Below are positions 1 to 5,853 of a DNA stretch of 12,474 nucleotides, piece by piece (position 1 is the first letter of the stretch; every line of letters begins with the position of its first letter). The notes under the pieces were generated by a model. The model saw only the letters and a list, made by a program, of their open reading frames with translations, was not told the DNA's origin and made no database searches. Source of the DNA: Bacillota bacterium (GTDB lineage Bacteria; Bacillota; Sulfobacillia; RBS10-35; JAJYVM01); contig JAJYVM010000067.1 in assembly GCA_021792015.1 (NCBI GenBank), positions 1 to 12,474 on the forward strand. Reading direction: 5' to 3'. A program made the position numbers and the translations under genes.

Positions 1-1
1 C

Positions 2-1207
2 GCCGTCCGCGGGCAGGCCGACGAACTGTCGGCCCTGATCGCCCGCGAGGGCGGCAAGCCGCTGAAGGACGCCCTGGCCGAGGTCGGCCGCGCCGCCGAG
101 ACCCTGACCCTCTCGGCGATGGAGGCCCGGCGCCTCGGCGGCGAGGTCGTGCCGGTCGAGGGCAGCCCCGGGGCGGAGGACCGCCTCGCCTTCACCCTGC
201 GCGTCCCCGTCGGCGTCGTGGCGGCCATCACGCCCTTCAACTTCCCGCTGAACCTGGTCTGCCACAAGGTCGGGCCCGCCATCGCCGCCGGCAACGCCGT
301 CGTGCTGAAGCCAGCCTCCGCGACCCCCCTGACGGCGATCCGGCTCGTCGAGCTGTTCGCCGACGCCGGGCTTGCGCCCGGCGTCTTGAACATGGTGCTC
401 GGGCCGGGTGGCACGGTGGGGGAGGCGCTCCTCGCCCATCCCGGCGTGGACCTTTACACGTTCACGGGCTCGCCGCCCGTCGGGCGGCGCATCAAGGAGC
501 GGACGGGCCTGCGCCGCGTGCTGCTGGAGCTCGGCAACAACTCGCCGAACATCGTCTGCGCCGACGCCGACCTGGAGCGGGCCGCCTCCCTCCTGGCCCG
601 CCGCGGGTTCGGCTCCGCCGGGCAGTCCTGCATCTCCGTGCAGCGGATCTACGTGGAGCGCGAGGTCTTCGAGCCCTTCCTCGACCGACTGCTGGAGGAG
701 ACGGGCCGGCTGGTGACCGGCGACCCCGAGAACCCCGCCACCGACGTCGGCCCCATGATCAGCGAGGCCGAGGCGCGCCGGGCGGAGGCCTGGATCCGCG
801 AGGCCGTGGACGGGGGCGCCCGCGTGCTCCTCGGCGGCGACCGCCAGGGGGCCGTGCTCCAGCCGACCGTCCTGGTGGATGTGACGCCGGCCATGCGCGT
901 CGTCTGCGAGGAGGTCTTCGCGCCGGTCGTCTCGGTGGTGGCGGTGGACTCGCTGGACGAGGCCATCGAGGCCAGCAACGCCACGGAGTACGGCCTGCAG
1001 GCCGGCATCTTCACCGCGAGCCTCGGCCATGCGGTGGTGGCGGCGCGACGCCTGCGCTTTGGCGGGGTCATCATCAACGACGCCTCGGCCTTCCGCGCGG
1101 ACGTCATGCCCTACGGCGGCGTCCGCGGCTCCGGCGCCGGGCGCGAGGGTCCCCGCTACGCCGTCGAGGAGATGACCGAGGTCCGCGTGGTGGTCATTCG
1201 TCCCTGA
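2..1207 (+). CDS. Aldehyde dehydrogenase (ALDH superfamily), 5' partial
   Basis: NAD(P)-dependent oxidation of an aldehyde to the acid, cytoplasmic. The reading frame is open from base 2, and its first residues (ELSALIAREGGKPLKDALAE) are typical ALDH sequence, so the gene begins upstream and ATG 119 is internal. About 401 residues are visible; family members have about 475, so some 75 N-terminal residues are missing. Seen: the PFNFPLN cofactor-fold motif (bases 233-253), the TFTGSPPVG loop, the general-base Glu in LELGNN (codon 527-529), the catalytic Cys in GQSC (codon 629-631), and the C-terminal PYGGVRGSGAGREG motif. The usual ELGG is ELGN here. The subfamily resembles lactaldehyde/glyceraldehyde-3-phosphate/sulfoacetaldehyde-type enzymes. 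Given the downstream glycolate and lactate genes, lactaldehyde or glycolaldehyde is a reasonable but unproven substrate. Confidence 0.93.
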   Translation, partial: AVRGQADELSALIAREGGKPLKDALAEVGRAAETLTLSAMEARRLGGEVVPVEGSPGAEDRLAFTLRVPVGVVAAITPFNFPLNLVCHKVGPAIAAGNAVVLKPASATPLTAIRLVELFADAGLAPGVLNMVLGPGGTVGEALLAHPGVDLYTFTGSPPVGRRIKERTGLRRVLLELGNNSPNIVCADADLERAASLLARRGFGSAGQSCISVQRIYVEREVFEPFLDRLLEETGRLVTGDPENPATDVGPMISEAEARRAEAWIREAVDGGARVLLGGDRQGAVLQPTVLVDVTPAMRVVCEEVFAPVVSVVAVDSLDEAIEASNATEYGLQAGIFTASLGHAVVAARRLRFGGVIINDASAFRADVMPYGGVRGSGAGREGPRYAVEEMTEVRVVVIRP

Positions 1208-1217
1208 GCGGAGTGAC

Positions 1218-1223
1218 GGGAGG
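1218..1223 (+). promoter_or_regulatory. Shine-Dalgarno site of the serine hydrolase gene
   Basis: GGGAGG lies 8 bases before GTG 1232, ideal spacing. It overlaps the alternative GTG at 1223, which therefore has no usable site of its own. This favours 1232 as the start. An in-frame stop at 1205-1207 rules out any longer N-terminus. Confidence 0.6.
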
Positions 1224-1231
1224 TGCCGCCG

Positions 1232-2101
1232 GTGGTCGAGGGGTTGCCGCCGACCGGGGAGGACCTGTACTGGGCGCGGCTGGAGGCCGGGTTGCGCGCG
1301 GACATCGCGCGCCTGGACGGTGCGGCCGGCCTCTGCCTGCTGGACGTGAAGGGGCAGCGCCGCATCGACATCAACGCCGACGTCGAGTTCGGCACGGCCT
1401 CCTCCATCAAGATCCCCGTGCTGCTCACCCTGCTGCGGCGCGCCGAGCAGGGCGAGCTCGATCTGGCGGGGCGCCGCACCATCGCCGCGGCGGACCAGGT
1501 CGGCGGCTCCGGCATCCTGCAGACCTTCGCCGACCCGGTGGAGCTGTCGGTGCGCGACCTTGCGCGGCTGATGATCCGGTACAGCGACAACACGGCGACC
1601 AACGCCTGCATCGACCTGGCGGGCGGGCCCGCGGCCGTGAACCGGCTCATGGATACACTCGGGCTGCAGCGCACCCGCCTGCGGCGCAAGATGATCGACT
1701 GGCAGGCCGCCGCCCGCGGCGAGGAGAACGTCTCAACCCCGGCCCAGATGGCGGCACTGATGAAGCGGTTCGTGGCCGACGGCGAGGTGCTGGGGGCCGC
1801 CGCGCGCCAGGAGGCCATCGCCATCCTCTCCCTGCCCAAGGAGAGCCCGTTCTCGATCCTGGCGCGGCCGGACATGGCCGTGGCCGACAAGCCCGGAGGC
1901 CTTGAGGGCGTGAAGTGCGACGTGGGCTACTTCTTCCAGGCCCGCCGGCCGTATGCCCTGGCCGTGATGACCTCCTACGGGGGCGATGACGCCGAGCCCT
2001 GGCTGCGGGCGGCGGCGCGCCGCATCGCCGGAGCCATGGCCGTCCTCGACCGCACGGCGGGGGGCGGCCGCCGCCTGCCCGCGGAGCAGCTGCTGCCATG
2101 A
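1232..2101 (+). CDS. Class A beta-lactamase-fold serine hydrolase, no signal peptide
   Basis: A 289-residue active-site serine hydrolase of the beta-lactamase2/penicillin-binding fold. Seen: the S57-S-I-K60 nucleophile/base motif, the S118-D-N120 motif, and a third motif that reads K220-P-G instead of K-T/S-G. The omega-loop region reads RRKMID before GEENVSTP. The position of the deacylating Glu166 of true class A beta-lactamases is Met (about 154), so efficient beta-lactam hydrolysis is unlikely. No signal peptide or membrane segment is present and none can be gained by an earlier start, so the protein should be cytoplasmic, unlike typical beta-lactamases. It follows the ALDH gene by 24 bases and overlaps the creatininase gene by 4 bases (ATGA), suggesting translational coupling and a shared pathway, perhaps amide or peptide hydrolysis. 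The substrate is unknown. Confidence 0.85.
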   Translation: MVEGLPPTGEDLYWARLEAGLRADIARLDGAAGLCLLDVKGQRRIDINADVEFGTASSIKIPVLLTLLRRAEQGELDLAGRRTIAAADQVGGSGILQTFADPVELSVRDLARLMIRYSDNTATNACIDLAGGPAAVNRLMDTLGLQRTRLRRKMIDWQAAARGEENVSTPAQMAALMKRFVADGEVLGAAARQEAIAILSLPKESPFSILARPDMAVADKPGGLEGVKCDVGYFFQARRPYALAVMTSYGGDDAEPWLRAAARRIAGAMAVLDRTAGGGRRLPAEQLLP

Positions 2102-2841
2102 AGGTGCTGTGGTCGGAGTTCACCCGCGACGAGCTCAGGGCCCAGGGACCGGGAGCAACGCTCCTGGTCCCGATTGCCGCCACCGAGCAACATGGCCCTC
2201 ACCTGCCCACGGGCACCGACACGTTGATCTGCGCCGAGCTGGCGACCCAGGTCGCGACCGCCCTGTCCGGCCGCGTGCCCGTGGTGGTCGCACCGACCCT
2301 GCCGTTCGGGTTCTCGGCCCACCACCAGGCGTTTGCCGGCGTGCTCACGCTTTCGGCGGCCACGATGACCGCGGTCCTGCGCGAGCTGGGGGACTCAGCG
2401 GTGAAGAGCGGCTTCCGGCGGCTCTTTTATCTGAACAGCCATGGCGGCAATGACGAGATGATTCGCGTTGCGGCGCGCGAGGTGGCGCTCAGCCACCCCG
2501 TGCGCGTGGCGGCCGCCTCGTACTGGAGCATCGCCGGCCCCGCGCTGGCCGGCGAGGACATCGCCCAGATCCCCGGCCATGCCGGGCTGTTTGAGACCTG
2601 TCTCGTTCAGGCGCTGCGGCCCGAGCTCGTGCGGTCGGACAAACGTCCGACGGTCACCATGGGCCGCCTGCGGCCGGCCCCGCCCGGAGCATTCGCCGCG
2701 CAGTCGGCGCAGGACTTCGCGCGCATTGGCGGCTACACCGATCCTTCCGATGGCGCCTCGGCTGCCGCCGGACGCCGGCTGCTCGGGATCGTCGTACGCG
2801 AGGTTGCCGAGGCTCTGGCAGCGTTTCACGAGGTCGACTAG
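2098..2841 (+). CDS. Creatininase-family amidohydrolase
   Basis: A 247-residue metal-dependent amidohydrolase of the creatininase/MftE family, usual length about 240-260. Family members hydrolyse cyclic or linear amides such as creatinine, or cleave peptides as MftE does in mycofactocin maturation. The metal-site motifs are all present: A28-T-E30-Q-H32-G with D41 in PTGTD, N113-S-H115-G-G-N-D, and G160-H-A-G-L-F-E166. The GYTDPSDGASAAAG segment near the C-terminus matches the family's conserved tail. The ATG overlaps the stop of the serine hydrolase as ATGA, and the stop is TAG at 2839-2841. No creatinine, creatine or mycofactocin genes are adjacent, so the true substrate is open. Coupling to the upstream hydrolase suggests successive steps on one amide compound (inference). 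Confidence 0.9.
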   Translation: MKVLWSEFTRDELRAQGPGATLLVPIAATEQHGPHLPTGTDTLICAELATQVATALSGRVPVVVAPTLPFGFSAHHQAFAGVLTLSAATMTAVLRELGDSAVKSGFRRLFYLNSHGGNDEMIRVAAREVALSHPVRVAAASYWSIAGPALAGEDIAQIPGHAGLFETCLVQALRPELVRSDKRPTVTMGRLRPAPPGAFAAQSAQDFARIGGYTDPSDGASAAAGRRLLGIVVREVAEALAAFHEVD

Positions 2842-2862
2842 AATCAAGCGGGTGGTGGAACT

Positions 2863-4074
2863 ATGGCGTCCGCGATTGAATTCAGCGCCGGTAAGCTCCA
2901 TGTGCCGAACGAGCCGATCATCCCCTTCATCGAGGGAGACGGCACGGGACCCGACATCTGGCGGGCTTCGGTGCGCGTATTCGACGCGGCCGTCGCGAAG
3001 GCGTACCACGGCGAGCGGAAGATCGCCTGGCACGAGGTTCTCGCCGGCGAGAAGTCGTTCAAGCAGACCGGCGACTGGCTGCCGCAGGCGACCCTTGAGG
3101 ACATCCGCCGCTACCGGGTGGCCATCAAGGGCCCGCTGACGACGCCCATCGGCGGTGGCTTCCGCAGCCTCAACGTCGCCCTGCGCCTGGAGCTCGACCT
3201 GTACGCCTGCGTGCGCCCCGTGCGCTGGTTTCCGGGCGTGCCCTCGCCCGTCAAGCGGCCCGACCTCTTCAACATCGTCATCTTCCGCGAGAACACCGAG
3301 GACATCTACACCGGCATCGAGTGGAAGTGCGGCAGCGAGGGCGCCCAGAAGATGCGGGCCTTCCTCAAGGACACATACAACATCAGCGTCCGCGAGGACG
3401 CCGGCATTGGCGTGAAGCCGATCTCGGAGTTCGGCACCAAGCGCCTGGTCCGCTCCGCCATCGAGTACGCGATCGCGCGCGGGCGCAAGTCCGTGACGCT
3501 CGTGCACAAGGGCAACATCATGAAGTTCACCGAGGGCGCCTTCCGCGACTGGGGCTACGAGCTGGCGCGGGAGGAGTACCCGGAGCAGACGATCTCCTGG
3601 GATGAGGTCGCCGAGAAGCACGGCGGCAAGGTTCCCGCCGGCAAGATCCTGATCCAGGACTCCATTGCCGACATCATGTTCCAACACCTGCTGCTGCGCC
3701 CGACCGACCACTCCGTGCTGGCCTGCCCGAACCTGGACGGCGACTACCTCTCCGATGCGGCGGCGGCCGTCGTGGGCGGCATCGGCATCGCCCCGGGCGC
3801 GAACATCGGCGACGGCTACGCCTGCTTCGAGGCCACCCACGGCACGGCGCCGAAGTACGCGAACCAGGATAAGGTCAACCCCGGCTCCGTGATCCTCTCG
3901 GGCGTCATGATGCTGGAGTACATGGGCTGGCAGGAGGCGGCGGACGCCATCGTCGCCGGCCTGGAGAAGGCCATCGCCCAGAAGACCGTGACCTACGACT
4001 TCGCGCGCCAGATGGAGGGCGCCCGCGAGGTCAAGACCTCCGAGTTCGGGGACGCCATCATCAAGAACCTCTGA
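2863..4074 (+). CDS. icd: Isocitrate dehydrogenase, NADP-dependent
   Basis: A 403-residue homodimeric-type enzyme oxidising isocitrate to 2-oxoglutarate and CO2 in the TCA cycle. Seen: FIEGDGTGPDI at 22-32, the substrate loop GGGFRSLNVALR at 97-108 with the Ser equivalent to E. coli Ser113 at 102, and RENTEDIYTG. The NADP-binding determinants of the E. coli enzyme are retained at a constant offset of 13 residues: K331-Y332, V338, Y378 and R382 (E. coli Lys344/Tyr345/Val351/Tyr391/Arg395, from memory). NADP preference is therefore expected. ATG 2863 lies 21 bases after the creatininase stop with a modest GGTGG site (2854-2858), so it is probably the last gene of the upstream operon. Its 3' end overlaps the convergent nagA by 14 bases. 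Confidence 0.97.
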   Translation: MASAIEFSAGKLHVPNEPIIPFIEGDGTGPDIWRASVRVFDAAVAKAYHGERKIAWHEVLAGEKSFKQTGDWLPQATLEDIRRYRVAIKGPLTTPIGGGFRSLNVALRLELDLYACVRPVRWFPGVPSPVKRPDLFNIVIFRENTEDIYTGIEWKCGSEGAQKMRAFLKDTYNISVREDAGIGVKPISEFGTKRLVRSAIEYAIARGRKSVTLVHKGNIMKFTEGAFRDWGYELAREEYPEQTISWDEVAEKHGGKVPAGKILIQDSIADIMFQHLLLRPTDHSVLACPNLDGDYLSDAAAAVVGGIGIAPGANIGDGYACFEATHGTAPKYANQDKVNPGSVILSGVMMLEYMGWQEAADAIVAGLEKAIAQKTVTYDFARQMEGAREVKTSEFGDAIIKNL

Positions 4075-5146
4075 GCCAGGTCCGCACCGGGACCAGGTTC
4101 CGGTCCACAAGCACCAGATCGGCAGCCTTGCCCACGGCGAGGCTGCCGATTTCGTCGCCGCGTCCCAGCGCGCGCGCGGGATTGAGGCTTGCCATCCGCA
4201 CGGCCGCGTGCAGCGGCACGCCCACCTCGCGGACCATGGTGCGGACGCCGACATACAAAGGGCTGACACTGCCCGCAATGCTCCCGTCAGGGAGGCTCGC
4301 CCTGCCGGCGCTCACCTGCACCGCCCGTCCGTCCAGGTCGTGGGTGCCGTCGGGAAGACCGGCGTACGCCATGGCGTCGGAGACCAGCATGATCCGGTCC
4401 GTCCCCTTGGCGCGCCACATGATCTTCAGCACGTCCGGATGCACGTGCACCCCGTCGGCGATGACCTCGCAGTCCAACCAGTCGGACGCCAGCGCGGCAC
4501 CGAGCGTGCCCACGGTTCGGTGGTGCAGCCCGGCCATGGCGTTCGCCGTATGGGTGGACTGGTGGACGCGGCGCAGGTCGGTGGCCTCGGTATGACCAGC
4601 CGAGATGCGGACGCCTTCCCGTTGCAGCATGTCGATGAGGGCGTCCGCGCCTGGCATTTCGGGCGCCAGCGTGACCATGCGGATGGGGCCGGCATCGAGG
4701 AGGGTGCGGAGCTCCGCTGGATCCGGAGGGCGCGTCGATTCCTGGGCGCCCTGACGCTTGGGGTTCAGAAACGGGCCTTCGAGGTGGATACCGAGAAACT
4801 GGGACATGCCCTGCAGGTGCGCCAGACGCCGCACGGCCGCAAGGGTCTCGGCCGGCGGGCGGGTGATGACGGTCGGCAGCACCCCGGTCACACCCCACTG
4901 GCTGAGGGTGGCCATGAGCGCCTCAAGGTCGTCGGCCTGATGGAAATGGCGCCCCTTGGCGCCGTGCACGTGCATGTCCACGAGGCCCGGCCATAAATCT
5001 AAGTCCGGAAACGCCAGGGTCCTGTCTCCGCGTACCACAGAGACAGGACCCACTTCGGACAGGCGGCCGTCACGAACGCTGACCGCCCAGCCGAGTTGAA
5101 CGCGATCAGGGAGCACCAAGGACCGGGGGACGATGACGGTGGTTAT
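4061..5146 (-). CDS. nagA: N-acetylglucosamine-6-phosphate deacetylase, likely ATA start
   Basis: Hydrolyses GlcNAc-6-phosphate to glucosamine-6-phosphate and acetate in amino-sugar recycling. A 361-residue TIM-barrel amidohydrolase, normal length. Counting from the ATA: H59-V-H61-G, metal ligand E123 in HLEGPF, H185 in AGHTEA, H199 in THTANAM, phosphate-binding R210 in HHRTVG, H234 in IADGVH, catalytic D257 in LVSDAM. The residue matching E. coli His143 (KGTH) is Gln135 (QGAQ), an oddity in the substrate pocket. The first beta-strand (TTVIVPRSLVLPDR) lines up with NagA N-termini only if translation begins at ATA 5146, which overlaps the stop of the selenoprotein gene as ATAA. The nearest normal starts, TTG 5119 and GTG 5116, would remove this strand and lack a ribosome-binding site. 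No nagB is in the window. Confidence 0.9.
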   Translation of the reverse strand: MTTVIVPRSLVLPDRVQLGWAVSVRDGRLSEVGPVSVVRGDRTLAFPDLDLWPGLVDMHVHGAKGRHFHQADDLEALMATLSQWGVTGVLPTVITRPPAETLAAVRRLAHLQGMSQFLGIHLEGPFLNPKRQGAQESTRPPDPAELRTLLDAGPIRMVTLAPEMPGADALIDMLQREGVRISAGHTEATDLRRVHQSTHTANAMAGLHHRTVGTLGAALASDWLDCEVIADGVHVHPDVLKIMWRAKGTDRIMLVSDAMAYAGLPDGTHDLDGRAVQVSAGRASLPDGSIAGSVSPLYVGVRTMVREVGVPLHAAVRMASLNPARALGRGDEIGSLAVGKAADLVLVDRNLVPVRTWLRGS

Positions 5147-5385
5147 GTAAGTGCCTTCGCGACGGCCGCCTCGACCTCGCCGTCCTGCGGCAAGCGCTTG
5201 GTGGCCCTCTTGTCGAAGATGAGCTGGTCGCCGACCAGGACCTCGAAGCGGCCCTCGGTCACGGGGATGAGATGAAGCGCGGCGATCTTGGCCTGATGAA
5301 AGGAGAGGACCTCCGCCGCCACACGGGCGGCCGCGAGCTGGTTGCCTCACTCCCAGCAGTAGTTGACCGTGATCTCCTTCTTCAT
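5143..5385 (-). CDS. SelW-like (SelT/SelW/SelH, Rdx family) selenoprotein, Sec at in-frame TGA
   Basis: An 80-residue thioredoxin-like redox protein if the TGA at 5349-5347 (codon 13) is read as selenocysteine. The start is clear: MKKEITVNYCWE, then TGA, then GNQLAAARVAAEVL. This gives C10-W-E-U13, the family's CxxU/CxxC motif at the expected place after the first strand. The frame continues to TAA 5145-5143 with the rest of the family pattern, including RFEVLVGDQLIFDKR (46-60) and a final RLPQDGEVEAAV helix. Nothing else interrupts the frame. AGGAGG lies 7 bases before ATG 5385. Most other genes here end in TGA, so TGA is an ordinary stop in this genome and needs local recoding. Family members are presumed redox/antioxidant proteins; partners are unknown. 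First gene of an operon with nagA. Alternative: a TGC-to-TGA mutation or base error in a Cys homologue. Confidence 0.82.
5315..5349 (-). promoter_or_regulatory. Candidate bacterial SECIS element after the Sec TGA
   Basis: On the - strand the TGA (5349-5347) is followed by 15 bases and then a perfect 6-bp hairpin: GCCGCC (5331-5326), loop CGTGT (5325-5321), GGCGGC (5320-5315). The apical loop begins 21 bases after the TGA, has 5 bases, and carries G at its second position followed by U. This matches the general bacterial SECIS description as I recall it: loop about 16-37 bases from the UGA, small loop, G in the first two positions. Hairpins arise easily in GC-rich coding DNA, so the support comes from its position. 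Confidence 0.55.
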
Positions 5386-5392
5386 GGACGCA

Positions 5393-5398
5393 CCTCCT
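5393..5398 (-). promoter_or_regulatory. Strong Shine-Dalgarno site of the selenoprotein gene
   Basis: AGGAGG on the - strand, 7 bases before ATG 5385. It shows that the short open stretch before the TGA is a real translation start and not a chance frame. Confidence 0.75.
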
Positions 5399-5405
5399 GG
5401 TGCAC

Positions 5406-5411
5406 AGTATA
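5406..5411 (-). promoter_or_regulatory. Probable -10 box for the selenoprotein-nagA operon
   Basis: TATACT on the - strand (one mismatch from TATAAT) in an AT-poor region. Initiation would fall near 5399, giving a leader of about 14 bases that begins at the ribosome-binding site. No convincing -35 box is seen at 16-18 bases upstream. The core GTATAC (5407-5412) is palindromic and could also serve the + strand. Confidence 0.4.
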
Positions 5412-5469
5412 CCGCGGCAGGGTTTGGGTGCAGGGGCGCGAACGGCAAGGGCGAGGGGAGCGGGGCGAC

Positions 5470-5853
5470 ATGAAGGAGCCCGTCAAGATCGACAGCGCGC
5501 CCAAGCCCAAGGGACCCTACTCGCAGGGCTGGCGGGCCGGCGATTTCGTCTACACGGCGGGGCAGGGGGCGACCGACCCGGCGACGGGCCAGTACGCGGG
5601 GCCGGACATCACCTCCCAGACCCACCAGGTCCTGAAGAACATCGAGACCATCCTCGGCGCCGCCGGCGCCAGGATGGCGGACGTGATCAAGATCAACGCC
5701 TACCTGGCGGACATCCGCGACTTCGAGGCCTTCAACGCGGCGTACCGGCAGCACTTCAGCGAGCCCTACCCCTCGCGGACGACCGTCGGCGCGCAGCTCT
5801 CGCATGGCCTCAAGGTTGAAATCGAGGCGATCGCCTACGTCGGACCGCGCTAG
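5470..5853 (+). CDS. ridA: RidA/YjgF family enamine/imine deaminase
   Basis: A 127-residue Rid protein, normal length. RidA hydrolyses reactive enamines/imines such as 2-aminoacrylate that leak from PLP enzymes, yielding ketoacid and ammonia. Seen: KPKGPYSQG near residues 12-20, AGQGATDPATG, a VIKINAYLADIRDF segment, and the active-site Arg R103 in PSRTTV with E119 in VEIEAIA, matching Arg105 and Glu120 of the archetypal E. coli enzyme. This indicates a catalytically competent RidA subgroup member. ATG 5470 is preceded by GAGGGGAG (5453-5460) at 9 bases. It is the first gene of a long + strand operon, divergent from the selenoprotein gene. The next gene encodes a PLP enzyme whose dehydratase relatives release exactly this kind of intermediate. 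Confidence 0.95.
   Translation: MKEPVKIDSAPKPKGPYSQGWRAGDFVYTAGQGATDPATGQYAGPDITSQTHQVLKNIETILGAAGARMADVIKINAYLADIRDFEAFNAAYRQHFSEPYPSRTTVGAQLSHGLKVEIEAIAYVGPR

Noticed and set aside
4080..4115. GGTCC/GGACC repeats that could form a terminator hairpin after icd
   Set aside because: The stems are only 5 bp, have no following T-run on either strand, and lie in conserved nagA coding sequence.
2395..4278. A 627-codon - strand frame across creatininase, icd and nagA
   Set aside because: It is antisense to two genes with full family motifs, and its sequence is low-complexity Gly/Ala/Leu/Arg/Asp without domains. It is a GC-bias artefact.
5347..5349. TGA reassigned genome-wide (for example to Trp)
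   Set aside because: Most other genes in the window end at TGA exactly where their families end and use TGG for Trp, so TGA is a normal stop here.
5147..5350. Upstream extension of nagA to GTG 5350 (about 68 more residues)
   Set aside because: The added residues are Arg/Gly/Pro-rich and unlike any NagA. The same DNA encodes the selenoprotein in another frame, and GTG 5350 itself overlaps its TGA.
5272..5469. Longer ridA beginning at 5272
   Set aside because: RidA homology begins at ATG 5470, which has its own ribosome-binding site. The extension lies antisense to the selenoprotein and over the divergent promoter region.
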